Shown: piece after piece, positions 33,403-44,092 of the stretch
Layout of the letters: every line of letters begins with the position of its first letter
How positions within the stretch are numbered: position 1 is the first letter of the stretch
Assembly: GCA_014904845.1 (NCBI GenBank)
Contig: MU119234.1
Span: 186,001 to 250,000, forward strand
DNA length: 64,000 nt
Source: Acephala macrosclerotiorum
Taxonomy: Eukaryota; Ascomycota; Leotiomycetes; Helotiales; Mollisiaceae
Reading direction: 5' to 3'
The notes under the pieces: model-generated
What the model was told of the DNA's origin: nothing
Databases searched by the model: none
Seen by the model: the letters and a program-made list of their open reading frames with translations, nothing else
Program-made: the position numbers and the translations under genes

Positions 33403-35596
33403 ATGGAGTTCTTTTCAGATCGAACAACGCAAACGAATCATTGCCCACCCCTTCAGCCAAGGCTCTTCAACCCCAAAACTTCGACTATCTCATACTCCCC
33501 TCTGGATGAAGATCTAGACGAAATTCGCCTCATAAGCATCCTACCTCATTCAGGAGACTCTAAATTAGTCCATTGCAATGTAGAAATAGTTTCTTTAAAA
33601 GCTTTCACTCGGAATACCAAAGCTTCCTCTCCAGGTCCGGCCCAACGGCAAGGAGCAAGCGAGATACAGTGGAGAATTGGACTTGCTTCCACCCCCTACA
33701 ACATTTGGCGAGATTCTAGGACCCAACTTAATGGACCAGCACATCCCCACCAAGTCAAATTATCGATTTACTTGGGGCGACTATGCTGCTCTATTGTATG
33801 TTTGGGGGGACCCTAGCTTCACTCGTCAAATCATTGTGAACGGGCAGGAGACGCGAGCAAGGCGCAATCTTGAAGTAGCTTTGCGTGCCCTCAGCACGAG
33901 ACCCGATTCCGGGATGGGTTCAGGCTATGGGTTGATGCAATCTGTATCATCAGGACAACTATAAAGAATGAAGTCTACAAGTCAATAAGATGAGAGAGAT
34001 CTACGGTAGTGCTTGGACGGTGATAGCCTGGCTAGGAGAGGAACAGGATAACAGCGACACTGCCATCCGACTAGTTCAATCTTTGTCTGATGTTAATCCA
34101 GAGCGCGGTGAAGAGCTGGCAGAGAGGCTACTCGATGATCCTGAATACTTAGGTGATGGGTGCTGGATCGCTTTGCAGGATTTGATGAACAGGCCATACT
34201 GGTATCGGCTCTGGATCATACAAGAGCTTGTTCTTGGCTCACCTGCACTGGTCCTGCGCTGCGGTGACTCTTTCATCAATTGGAAAGATTTTTGCCAAGG
34301 TATAGGACTTCTATTCGACTACCTGTGGATGGTCAAGGACTGCCTTCTCCGCTACGAGATCTTCAAGAGGAATAACATTGCAGATAGACCCACGGAATGG
34401 TTAACTACCAGTCTGCATCTTGTCCATAAGGATTTGTGGGTGTTAAGTCACTGCGAAGAGCAAGGTAAATCTCACCTCCGTTTCGACTCTCTTTTGAACG
34501 TTGCAAATTCTGCAAACTCTATGGATGCAAGGGGCAAAGTGTATGGCTTGGCCGGACTCATGGACCCCGTTATTGCTCGGCAGCTTGTTCCTAATTACAA
34601 GTCGCCTCCGCCCGTGGTATACGCTTCAGTGGCCAAAGCATTCATACTTACTTATCGCAATCTCAACCCACTACGAGAAGGAAACCCCTGGAGTCGCTTT
34701 AACACTCCTTCTTGGGCTGCGGATTGGACATGGAATGGCAGGCTTCGTCACAGGAACCCCGAGAAGGATGACCTTTGGGGTCCATTTTGGACCCGAAAAG
34801 GCCTCCACGAATGGTTGAAGCCGCGACCCCATATCGTGCCAGTGGAGAAACATCTTCGAAGGTATCATTCTCTAACAGCGATCTGCATCTCACATGTCGT
34901 GGATTCGTCATCGACAAGGTTGCAGGCCTATTTGCTCGAGGAAAGGGGTATTTCGAGTGGAAGGAAAGCTCCATAGTTCAGCCTGACTAGGAGAGTAACG
35001 CCTACGAGAATGCCGAACGGGTCACAGAAGCTCTTTACCGCGCACTTGTTGCCAATAGAGTTGCAGGTGGTGTGAAAGCAAGCCAACGTCATGCCACGAT
35101 ACTAAGCCTACCATCTACCTTCGGTACCGGCCGTCCCCAATTCGAGGCTCTTGGGTGGAAATGGTTAGCTTCACAACATAGTTACTATTTCCGATGGGAA
35201 GAGTGGCGTTCTGCGAATAGACACTTTCGTCTAATGGGTCGACTACTAGATGATTATTTCAGTGACTAGATTCCTTTCTGCCATGCTTCTGAGTATGATT
35301 ATACGGAAGTATACTCTTGTTTTGACCGCACCGGCAAAGGGAGGAGATTCATGATGACTGCGAATGGGTATCTTGGTTGGGCACGTGACAATATAAATGA
35401 TGATGACGAGGCGCAGACAAAGAGAGATGATCTGATTGCGATTGTGTTTGGCTGCTCTACACCGTTGGTTATTCGTCCCAGGGGAGGATAATTTGAAGTT
35501 GTAGGTGAAGCGTATGTTCAAGGGATTATGGATGGTGAAGCCTTGGAACTTTTGAAGACTGGGCGATACTTGGTTCAAGACTTCACGTTTTGCTGA
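33403..35596 (+). pseudogene. HET-domain (heterokaryon incompatibility) gene, decayed
   Basis: From ATG 33403 (MEFFSDRTTQ) the head PLDEDLDEIRLISILP is typical of HET proteins. The core GDYAALLYVWGDPSF and FRLWVDAIC follows in another frame. Around 33947 one base is lost, so that the expected NQDNYKE is read in a third frame as HQDNYKE, directly followed by TGA (33969). The frame from there on (MREIYGSAWTVIAWLGEE, PYWYRLWIIQELVL, DARGKVYGLAGLMDP) is long and clean. A further frame jump falls near 34825. In-frame TAG (34988), TAG (35267) and TAA (35489) interrupt the C-terminal part, which ends at 35594-35596. An intact HET protein would trigger cell death on non-self fusion. This copy cannot make one. 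Confidence 0.88.
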
Positions 35597-36124
35597 GTAG
35601 AAGCCAGTTTTCGTTCTCTTGAAGCCTGCTGCAGATGAAAGCTACTGTCATCGCGTTCTTATGGTCGCTACAGCATTGCTACTCACTCTCCTTCCTCTTC
35701 ATCTTGAGGAATTTTGAAATTCACCATCGCTCAGAGCACTGGCATCAAATACTCAAGCCGGTGATGCATCAACTGCATGAGTCCGAGAACGGTCGTGCTG
35801 CTTAAATTGCTTTCTCAGGTAGCCGATCACTGGCACATGACTTCGAATTCAATGACTCAATGTCCTCCTTCGATATAGCATAACGCTCGAACATTATTTA
35901 ATCAGCTTCCAGCCCGACTCTAGTTTGCGTTTCTAAGACATCCCGCCCTCAGATCTGACTCATGTGTCATTATATCAAAGTGGGAATCATGTGTCAATAT
36001 CCACTCCGATATAAAACGTCATCTTTCACTTATCCTTACTAAGTTTCCTCCACTCTAGATTGAAATTCTGCACTTCCAAACATCATAGTATCCTTAAGGG
36101 AGTCTTCCTCGAAAACTACATATC
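35597..36124. other. Intergenic; promoter of the CAP gene
   Basis: A short direct repeat, TCATGTGTCA, occurs twice about 27 bp apart near 35960-36000. No gene is seen. Confidence 0.4.
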
Positions 36125-37247
36125 ATGTCGACGTCTCTCGACAAAGACGCAGAAAAAGCTCTCCACCTCCACAACCAAGGTTCGTTCTTTCCTTCCCTCC
36201 CCTCTCCTCTTCTCCCTTCTCCCCTTTCCTCTCATCCTCCCGCCATCTCCCATTTAACAGGTCCAAGCTCGAGCAGAAATCCACGAAGATCCCCGCCCCC
36301 CCCTAACCTGGTCGCACACCCTAGCCTCCGACGCAACATCCTACGCCCGAAAACTCGCAGCCCGCAATTTAGGGCTCAAGCATTCTTCACCCAATGAGAG
36401 GGTCAGGAATGGAGAGGTATGTGGTGAGAATCTTGCCATGCAGTCTTGGGGGGATTTTGGGATGGGGACAGCGAGTAGGTTGTGGGTTGAGGAGAAGTAC
36501 AAATATAAGGGCGAGAGGGTTGGTGTTACAGGGAGGGATAGTTTGTGGGGTCATTATACTGAGGTTAGCTGTCCCTCCTTATTTGACGTGGAGATGTGAA
36601 GCTGATGGAAGGTATGATAGATCATCTGGCCAAAAGTTACGAAAGCCGGCATCGGCATGGCGAAATCTAGCTCAGGCGCAGCCTACGTCGTAGCTCGGTA
36701 CGACAAATGCCAAATAACAGGCGCGCTTCCTTACGACAAGCGAAAAGGAGATCTTTTCAAAAATCGACAATGGAAACCCGTTGGTGTTAGTAGCAGCAGA
36801 AGGAATGGCTCGCAATCGGCTAGTGGCAGCAGCAAGAGAAACAACCCTCGTCACGAGCCGAACCAGAGACAGGGTCACAATCCGGATGGAAGTAGTGATT
36901 CCAATCCATGGTCTGCATTCCAGATCCAGAGACAAGGTGGGAGTTCAGGTGCGCAGACGGTTGATCTTATCGCTGCTCTGAGACAACTTCTCGGTCCTCG
37001 ATATATCATTCAGCAGGGACAGGGACCAATTGGAATTCCCAACAGCCAGATGAACGACCCTCTGGCCGGCCTGATGCAAGCCCTGAGTCCATTTATTCAA
37101 GGTCATGTCCAAGTACAAGGATTGCAGAGGCCGTCTTCGAATGGGACTCCGAGAGTCGTAAGGATCGATTTTCGGCCTGAGCAGGACCCCAACGAGGAGG
37201 TGAATAAAGCTTTGAGGAACTTGATGAATCAGGGACGGAGGAGGTGA
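36125..37247 (+). CDS. CAP/SCP (PR-1-like) domain protein without signal peptide
   Basis: The exons are 36125-36179, 36268-36563 and 36621-37247. The introns (88 and 57 nt) are in phase, giving 325 residues. The CAP domain spans about 10-155: ALHLHNQARAEIHEDP, LTWSHTLASDATSYARKLA, GEVCGENLAM, SLWGHYTEIIWPKVTKAGIG and YVVARYDKCQ. The His and Glu cluster of CAP proteins is present. The N-terminus (MSTSLDKDAEK) is charged, not a signal peptide, so the protein resembles cytoplasmic or membrane-peripheral GAPR-1-type members and not the secreted PRY type. Residues from about 185 on form a Ser/Asn/Gln/Gly-rich tail. The acceptor of exon 2 (GTCCAAG) is preferred over the nearer TTTAACAG because only it keeps the frame. 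Confidence 0.85.
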
Positions 37248-37413
37248 TGAGAGGTATGGAGCTGGTGGAGGAAGTGAGATAATTTATTATACGGTTGTTT
37301 TCAGATGTGTTTTGTGACTGAGTCCTATTTCATGAATACCATTTCAGCTCCTTGGATGAGCGAGTGCCGTCCATTATGTGCTGGCTTTTATTCGCCCTCC
37401 AGGCCGCACATTT

Positions 37414-39190
37414 CTAGCCTCTACCTACTGCCTTTCCTTTTGCATTCCTACTAACTCGTTGTCTTCATATTTGTCCCACAAGAGTTGAAAAGATTTGCTC
37501 CACCCCATCGAATGTTGGCTCGGCTTCCATAATAAAGCTGCATCCCCAGTCCTGGGCAAGCTTTTGACCTTCTTCGGTTGAGATGACGCGTTCATGCCTG
37601 TTCCTACAAGAAGTAATACCAACTATAATGCCACTCCATTTCTGGGCAAGAGAGACGCCGTTTGACCTCGCCCAGTTCACCGTCGTCGCCTCCATTGCTC
37701 GTTCGATTTGGTGTAGATATTGATAAACACTCTCAAAGTCCGATTGACTTGAGCATGAGTATGCAAGTATAAAGCCTTCACTGACACGTAGTTATACCTC
37801 ATCTAGTGGTTTGTATTCGTTTGGTAAGAGGACTAGATTGTCGATCGTGTACCATATACCGTCAAGCGCATGCCGTCGAAAGGCCATTTCACCTGATTCT
37901 TCGAAGGAAGTATTATCTTCGTATGCGTACTTTATACAGTTAGACGTAAGAAGGATATTATTGCCAGGTAATACATACAGGGTGAACTGAGTTAAAGAAC
38001 GTGCGCAGGTCACTAAATCTATCGTTTCAAGGTGTGTCGTCGAAAAGGTGTATGTTGCAAAACAACGTTAGCTTAAAACTTTGGTGAACTCTATCAATAA
38101 AAGAAAATTTGCAGAGGTTTGATCTCCAACGCCAGCGGTGCGCGATGAACTTGAACTCGAACCAGGGCTTCTTCTAGATGTTCCAGAGAATCTGCGTTCA
38201 GCTGTCAAGCTTCTAGCATGACCAATACCGACACAGTCCTCAAACTGGTAGCATTGAGGATTGGAGATGTCGTTCTGGAAAATGGGTACCGCTATGGCAG
38301 CAATGATAGAGATCTGCGACATGCTTAATCCGGAGAATATTGACCAGGCACGTGTTCGTACATCAGATTCCGCGAAGGAAACATCACACTCATACAGTTC
38401 CGTCCGCTAGTACACTCTTGAATTTGTCAAATCAATTTGAAAAGGGGAAGAAATTGAAAGGGGCGCTCCAAATGACCGAAGCGAGATGTTGTCGCCGTAG
38501 TCTGTGTCTATTATTAAAGACGATCCAGGCTGTGCCATACTCCAACGATGGTCAAATCCTTCATTCCTAGCTCGAATTGTAAGCAGACTCTGTTGGCACT
38601 CTGCTCTTTCCTCGAATGCACGTAGGCGCCTGTTAATGTCCGTGTTACTCTTCACAAGCTCTTTGACAAGAGCCCGGAGCGTTTGTTGAGACTTCTGGGC
38701 TTCGATATCCGACTGACTACAGTATATTAGCATAAAGCAGCAACATTGAGTGTACTGGCTTCTGAGCTTACCATTGGGCAATGTTCAACATCAGAGACAG
38801 TGATGACTTGTGGCTTTCAAGTCTGGCAGCAATCTTCGAGACTATGTCTTCCTTCCAGGGCCAAATCCATCTACCTTGAAATATTGGACCCGATTCTTTC
38901 GATACTGATCGAGCGGCGACGCCGAGTTCGGAGAAGGCAAGGACGAGATCAGTCAGAATCGTAACAAGTTCGTCAACCTGAATGAGGGAAGTTCATCCTG
39001 CTGGAGCTAAATCTAGGTCGAGGAGGAATTTTTGAACAGCGGTCAGAAGCATCTCACGATGTTTCACCTAGGATAATAAGTGCCCAATCGATTTCGGTAC
39101 ATCGTAAATTCCTTTATGTCCGCAGAGGAGCGAGGCGAGGGCTTTGGCAGCTTTCAACAATCCAACGACAGATGTGATGGCGGTCGGTGG
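37414..39190 (-). pseudogene. STAND-type N-terminal domain fused to a Ras-like GTPase, decayed
   Basis: Reading the minus strand from about 39190, a helical region (VKHREMLLTAVQKFLLDL, VDELVTILTDLVLAFSELG, SKIAARLESHKSSLSLML) looks like the N-terminal domain of fungal STAND/ankyrin proteins. It continues, after a 66-nt intron, through RALVKELVKSNTDINRRL and WSIFSGLSMSQISIIAAIAV. A GTPase-like part follows: FRRHALDGIWYTID, EYKPLDEV, VSEGFILAYSCSSQSDFESV, ERVISTEEGQKLAQDWGCSF. In-frame TAG, TGA, TAG and TAA codons interrupt it. The P-loop GK[ST] is not found (GVGDQTS instead) and the NKxD motif is missing. Every stop is one C-to-T step from a Gln or Arg codon. Dead copy; the domain assignment is from memory of the family. 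Confidence 0.7.
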
Positions 39191-39856
39191 ATTCGTCTTT
39201 GCCTAATTAAGGAATCCAACCGATCCAACCAATCAAAAGGCCAGATTTAACTGCCTTTGCGAGTGCGCCCTTCTAGAAGAGGCAGTGCGTCCCTGTAGTA
39301 CCCGTCTGCATTCGGTGGGTCCGTGCATTGCCGGTGGCGGGTAACCGTAAGCCTGCCGCTCCCGCTCCCGCACTAGTCACTCTCGGCTCACCCTAGGCTC
39401 AATCAACTCGCCCGAGCAATCTGATAGCAAATTTGAGAGTAAGCTAGGGCTGTGAAAGCGCCTTGTTGCAGTCAGCAGCTGCAACTATTCGCCTCCATCG
39501 GATCCGCCGCCCCCTGCGAACGGTGTTAAATCTAAAAGGATTGGAAGGATTGAAAACGCATAACATACAGGCTAGGATACGTAGGTTATCTTATTCAGAG
39601 TTATCGATCAAGCAAATAGCCTATCTTATTCAGCGGCCGCGGGAAAGTTCCCGGGCATTGCCACGCCGTCAGCACCAATACCGGAGCCAGTTGTATGCTG
39701 AAAACAGGGCCGATTTGTATACTACCAAATGCGAGAATTTGTATATAAAGAGGGAATAGCACTCTGATATTCTCTTTATACTCATCATCAAGTTGAACAC
39801 ACTTTCAGATATACCTACATCTTTTCACATTTCTGATATACACATTACACATCAAA
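39191..39856. other. Intergenic; promoter of the secreted-protein gene
   Basis: Bases 39640-39662 contain a GC-rich palindromic stretch (CGGGAAAGTTCCCGGG near 39646). A frame at 39540-39760 with a helix-turn-helix-like segment (SYSELSIKQIAYLIQRP) could be a scrap of transposase, unproven. Confidence 0.4.
39742..39748 (+). promoter_or_regulatory. TATA box of the small secreted-protein gene
   Basis: TATATAA (in TTGTATATAAAGAGGG) lies about 109 bp upstream of ATG 39857. This is a good core-promoter position for a short leader. Confidence 0.55.
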
Positions 39857-40289
39857 ATGCTTTCCAAGACCTTGGCTATTTCGATTTTGGCTATCCTTTC
39901 TGGAGCCTCGCTGGCAACGGCTCAAGTTTCAGGTTGTGGCGGTGGTGGCAGTTTCGCAGTATCAGACATCAGGTACTTGTTTTTCTAAATTAATATTAAC
40001 TTGTTTATACTAATAGACCCTTAGCGAAAACTTTGGCGGTTTGACGTTAACCGCGAATTCCGTATCGATTACACAACAAGGAAGTGGACAAATCTGCATT
40101 GTTAATCGGGCCCCTAACACTTCGGTGTACATTAATGGTGGCCAAATTGACGATGCAATCGCCGCTATCCTGAGTGACTGTTGTGGTTCAAACACTTTTT
40201 GCGCGGGTGGCCAATTCAAGATCACGGCTGATTCGGGTAATGTCATTGACCTTTCTGTCCAAGGCCTTGGGCAAAACTGTACACCCTAA
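39857..40289 (+). CDS. Small secreted cysteine-containing protein, effector candidate
   Basis: The exons are 39857-39958 and 40017-40289, giving 124 residues. The first 22 residues are a clear signal peptide (MLSKTLAISILAILSGASLA, cleavage likely after ATA). The mature part has six cysteines (one early, one at QIC, a CC pair, TFC and the terminal NC) and many Gly, Ser, Asn and Thr residues, without a known domain. The donor GTATCA at 39959 is chosen over GTACTT at 39973 because only it keeps the frame. Branch-like TACTAATAG precedes the acceptor. A second GT-AG pair sits in the 3' UTR. A small, Cys-rich secreted protein beside decayed accessory genes suggests an effector or surface protein, by inference only. 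Confidence 0.75.
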
Positions 40290-40748
40290 ACACTTGCTGG
40301 TATGTAATTTTTTTTTAAACCCATCCTCCCTTTTATATACATATAAGAAACTTACTGACTCATTTTCTGATATAGTTGCTACTTTCAGTAAGTTCATTAC
40401 CCAGTAAACTGTATAATTATGTGGTGCTAAGATATATAGCGCTTAGGGTTTAGAATGGTGCGGATGATAGGGAAGTTTATAGCTGTTGTATGGAGTTCTC
40501 CTATTAGGTTTAAGCTCGGCCAGCTATAAAGCGGTGTTATTTAATCAATATAAAATTCGCAAAACTGAGCTTTTAATATATGTGATTCAGAATTTACTAG
40601 ATGAGGATTATATAAAATTCGTACATATAATATTAACTCAAAGATCGAACCAGAAGAAGAAGGTTTTACTAGTCTATAGAAAAGTGTTTTATGTTCATCT
40701 AGCTCTTCTTGACGTAGTTTGCTTAGAACAGAGGTTTTACCGGGCGAG

Positions 40749-41700
40749 GAGCCTACTTGGCCACTCGTCCGGGTCGACTCAGTCCGCATCAACCAAAAGG
40801 AGATCGCTGAGCGTAGTGCGTAAGTCCGTATTATGGTTTGGATATATACTAAGGCGCAAGGGACATTCATTTGGTTGGGTGAGCGGGATGAGGCCGCAAA
40901 GAGAAGCCATGATTTGATTATAAAATTCGTGAAGGCAAAGGCGGGGCTCGGAAAGACTTACAACGATAAAGTCCTTAATTGGCGGTGGGCATTCAATGAA
41001 GCTGCCTTCTTTGAAGCAATGGGCTTGGGGCCGTGGTCAAACAATGACTGGAAGGCAATTCTGGATTTCTACGCCAGGCCGTGGTTCCATCGTCAATGGA
41101 TTGTTCAAGGAGTTGTTGTACAGGATCGCTTCGTGGTGTGCTGCGGCGACTATGGGATGGAATGGCCGAATTTCATATCCTTCACACAATTCTTTCTGAG
41201 TTAAAGCCGCAATGGAAGCAGCTAGAACACAGGCCTCAAGAAAATCGAGTCGGAATTTCGCAAAGCTGGAGCTCTATCAGGGTCTAAAGGAGTGTATTGA
41301 AGGTGTAGAGCCTGCCAGGGGCTGAAACAAGAGGATATAAACATAATGGGTCTGTGCACCCTAATAAGCTCCTACTGGGATCGATGCGACGTACATATTC
41401 ACTGCCCTGGCAGATCGAAAAAGCGAGGGCCCCGGGAGGAAAGGTACACAAATATTATTAGACATCTCACCTAACTACCAGACCAGATTCGACGCATTTA
41501 TTCTGTACAATGTTTACGGGATGCGAGGCCGCACAGCTACTGATCCTGCAGACCATGTCTATGCACCTTTGTCACGGGCTAGCAGATTCAAGAGGGACGT
41601 AGACACTTTACCTCCCATAGACTACAAATTAACGATGGCTGAGATATACACAAAATTTTCCGCTCACCTTATGCGAGTCCCTCGCACGCATGTGTATTAA
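40749..41700 (+). pseudogene. Second HET-domain gene relic
   Basis: VDSVRINQKEIAERSA in the frame from 40773 is the HET core (compare WVDAICINQ). It is followed by TAA at 40821-40823 where a Gln codon would be expected. The same frame continues as VRIMVWIYTKAQGTFIWLGERDEAA and PWFHRQWIVQGVVV to a stop near 41202. Further fragments appear downstream in other frames, including ATDPADHVYAPL, PPIDYKLTMAEIYTKFSAH and RVPRTHVY, ending at TAA 41698-41700. The upstream part is AT-rich and unreadable. It is shorter and more decayed than the HET relic at 33403-35596 and not a recent copy of it. Confidence 0.8.
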
Positions 41701-41876
41701 CCGTCGGAATCGATGTGAGGAGGATCTGCGGGGAAGTATTCGAAGCGACGAGCAAGTCCAGGATGGGACATCAGAGCAATTGTGCCGCCGGTGCTACAAT
41801 CGATTGCTGTTGCGAGAACTGTGAGCGTGAGGAGAACAGCCAGGATCGTGTTTAGCTTGAGGAATGTATGACCCAT
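41697..41876 (-). CDS. 59-residue putative secreted peptide
   Basis: A short minus-strand frame starts at ATG 41876 and stops at TAA 41697-41699. Residues 1-24 make a strong signal peptide or signal anchor (LKLNTILAVLLTLTVLATAI). The remaining 35 residues carry one Cys and a Pro/Asp-rich end (FEYFPADPPHIDSDG). No family is recognised. It overlaps the last bases of the HET relic in antisense. A hydrophobic signal of this quality at the very start of a frame is unlikely to be chance, but expression is unproven. A small effector, a peptide pheromone-like precursor or a one-pass membrane peptide would all fit. Confidence 0.5.
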   Translation of the reverse strand: MGHTFLKLNTILAVLLTLTVLATAIDCSTGGTIALMSHPGLARRFEYFPADPPHIDSDG

Positions 41877-42511
41877 GGTGCTTTTGGCTGAGATGGGATG
41901 ACCTGAATCCAGAGCAAGCCTTTCAGAGTTGTCGAGATTTGGCTATGTTTACGTTACTTTGCTGTATTTTGTGGTTCTGTAGATGTGATGAGGAGAAGTA
42001 TTCGCATGTCTTTATAGCAGATGGAAAGTTGAAGACGAATAAGGTATATAAGTTATGATTGTAGTGGACTCTTCTGATTGGAATGTTTGAATTTGTTTGA
42101 ATTGCAGGTATTTGAAGGCAGCTATCCCACTGCAGTTTTCACGTCGCTCACTGAGCTGAGCAAAACATACGAGACTTACTGCCTTCGTACTGTCCTAATC
42201 TCTAATCTTGCGCTCTAGTTTACTAATTAAGGAGTGGTGTGGCATTTTAGTCAAGAGAAGGGATCTTTTCATTCGTAGAGGTGAATTTTCTTTCTATTAG
42301 CGCCAAAACAAGATAGTCAAGTAGCCTCAAAATAGCTGCCATCTCTAAGAAAAAAACCCCCTGCCAACAAATATCTTGAAAGTAAATACAAGTGCGAAAG
42401 TGTCCTCTCAGAATCGTGCCAATATCATTCATGCACTGGTGATATCGAGCGGATCCCTATGGGTATCTAACGATCCCAGAATGCTAAGGCTTCAACAGCC
42501 CACCAAAAGCT
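41877..42511. other. Intergenic, no gene recognised
   Basis: No supported frame. It contains the promoter side of the small minus-strand ORF and the 3' flank of the RBR gene. Confidence 0.4.
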
Positions 42512-44092
42512 CTACTTCTCCTCCCAGGCAGGCTTCAGATTCAGTCTTCTCTTCTTCTCGGGGACCTTGTCTTCCTTATGCTGCTGCTCCATCTTCCTCA
42601 TTCTCCGCATCGCAGCCTCAGCAGCTTTGGGTCTTAACTCAGCCCGGACTCTTTCGTTTCTCGCACCTCGTGCTCTCTCCAACGTCTCGCTGACGGGACC
42701 GCCATGAATCAGCTCGGTGAGTTGTCCTTGCACAACTTGCTCCTGGTCTCGGCGAGCATGGACTCTTCTTGGATGATACATGCATGTGGGTGCATGGGCA
42801 TCCTCGCCGCGTTGCTTGATTTTCTCGTAAGATGTGCCACAGAGGTAGCACCATTCGTGACCACATCGGCCTGCAATAAGTCAGCTAAGATTATCTACAA
42901 TGTCCAAGAACAAGACACTTACATGTCATATGATCACATCCTTCGGTACGACTGACTCCATTATGGCAGTTAGGGCAGACCTGGGCATGCTCTTTGGCAA
43001 GTAGCTTTGCAGTCGCCTCTGCTTGCTCCAGTCTCTCAATCTGGTCGTCGTTGGTGTCGAACTCCTCGCAAGTCTGTCCATCATGCCAAGGCAGTTTATG
43101 AAAGGCACAAGTCTTGAAAGAACAGACTTGGCAGATCATCATTGGGTCCTCGCTGGCGTGAATCTGGCCTGAACCGCAGTTGAGTCCTAAACACATTACC
43201 AGATCCGGGGTTGCCATTAGTGCGAGATAGTCGTATCTAGTTCTGAGATTAGCGAGAGACCTGAAGAAGTAGAAAAGAGTCTGACATACCTAGCAAAGAC
43301 CTCTTGCGTCGCATATTTTTTTACCTCCTCTCGTGACAATTTCTCTGGGCAGAGGGGACAGTCAATTAAATTTAGTTGGCCTTCGGTTACCGCCGACTCG
43401 ATACTTCGCTGCAAGCAATAATTGCAAACTCGTTCGTTATTCTTGTGACGGCAAGTTGACGTGACTTCGGTCGATGGTGGGAACTCTGCCAAGTCGTATG
43501 ACTCTGCGCAAATCAGGCACTCCAACAGCTCGGCAGTAGCCTTTCCCTTTGATGGCTTGGACGCAGCAAGGTGACGACGTCGGCGTACTTGAAATTCAGC
43601 TTCCAATTCTTCATCAGTAGCGTCGCCGTCAAAACTATCCGTGCTGCCACTTGTGCTATTCTCTCCTTCCGCCTCGCCGGTGGCATGGCCGGTCTTTTGC
43701 GCGCCGTCGTGGCCTTCGTCATATTCCTCCATAGCGTTGCGGACCGCCTCATCACCGCCTTCGAAGTCCTCTGGTCGATATTCTGGCCATTCTTCCGCCT
43801 CATCGCGGTCAAATGCGCCTGTCCGATCGAGTACTGCATCGGTAGCTACTGGGACTTTTGGGGTTGGCGCAGGAAATTCGCCACCGTTCCGGAGCCAATG
43901 CTCAATATTTCTTGTCTCGTCTTCATCAAGGTCCTTGGCGAGCTGGAATAATCCCGTGTACAGTGCTGCACGATCCATGGTGTTTTCTGGAAGGCGCTCA
44001 TAAGTGCGCAAGACTTGCTGCATGTGCAAGGTGTGGTGCTGGCGGAAGCTGAGACCAAGCACCGTTAATCGTTGACCATCGTTTGAGGCCAT
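42512..44092 (-). CDS. RBR-type (RING-IBR-RING) E3 ubiquitin ligase
   Basis: The exons are 43290-44092, 42923-43242 and 42512-42870. The introns are 47 and 52 nt, in phase, giving 493 residues. RING1 starts at about Cys192 (CLICAESYD, CRHKNNERVCNYC, DCPLC). The IBR follows (CLGLNCGSGQ, MICQVCSFKTC, WHDGQTC). RING2 is CPNCHNGVSRTEGC with CRCGHEWCYLC after it. The Cys of TEGCDHM, about residue 370, is in the position that carries the ubiquitin thioester in RBR ligases. Residues 1-190 are acidic and variable. The C-terminal 90 residues are Arg/Glu-rich helix. The substrate is unknown. All metal ligands expected by eye are present, so it is likely active. Confidence 0.93.

Noticed and set aside
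39540..39760. Frame with helix-turn-helix-like SYSELSIKQIAYLIQRP as a transposase scrap
   Set aside because: Too short, no inverted ends or duplication, and no further transposase motif.
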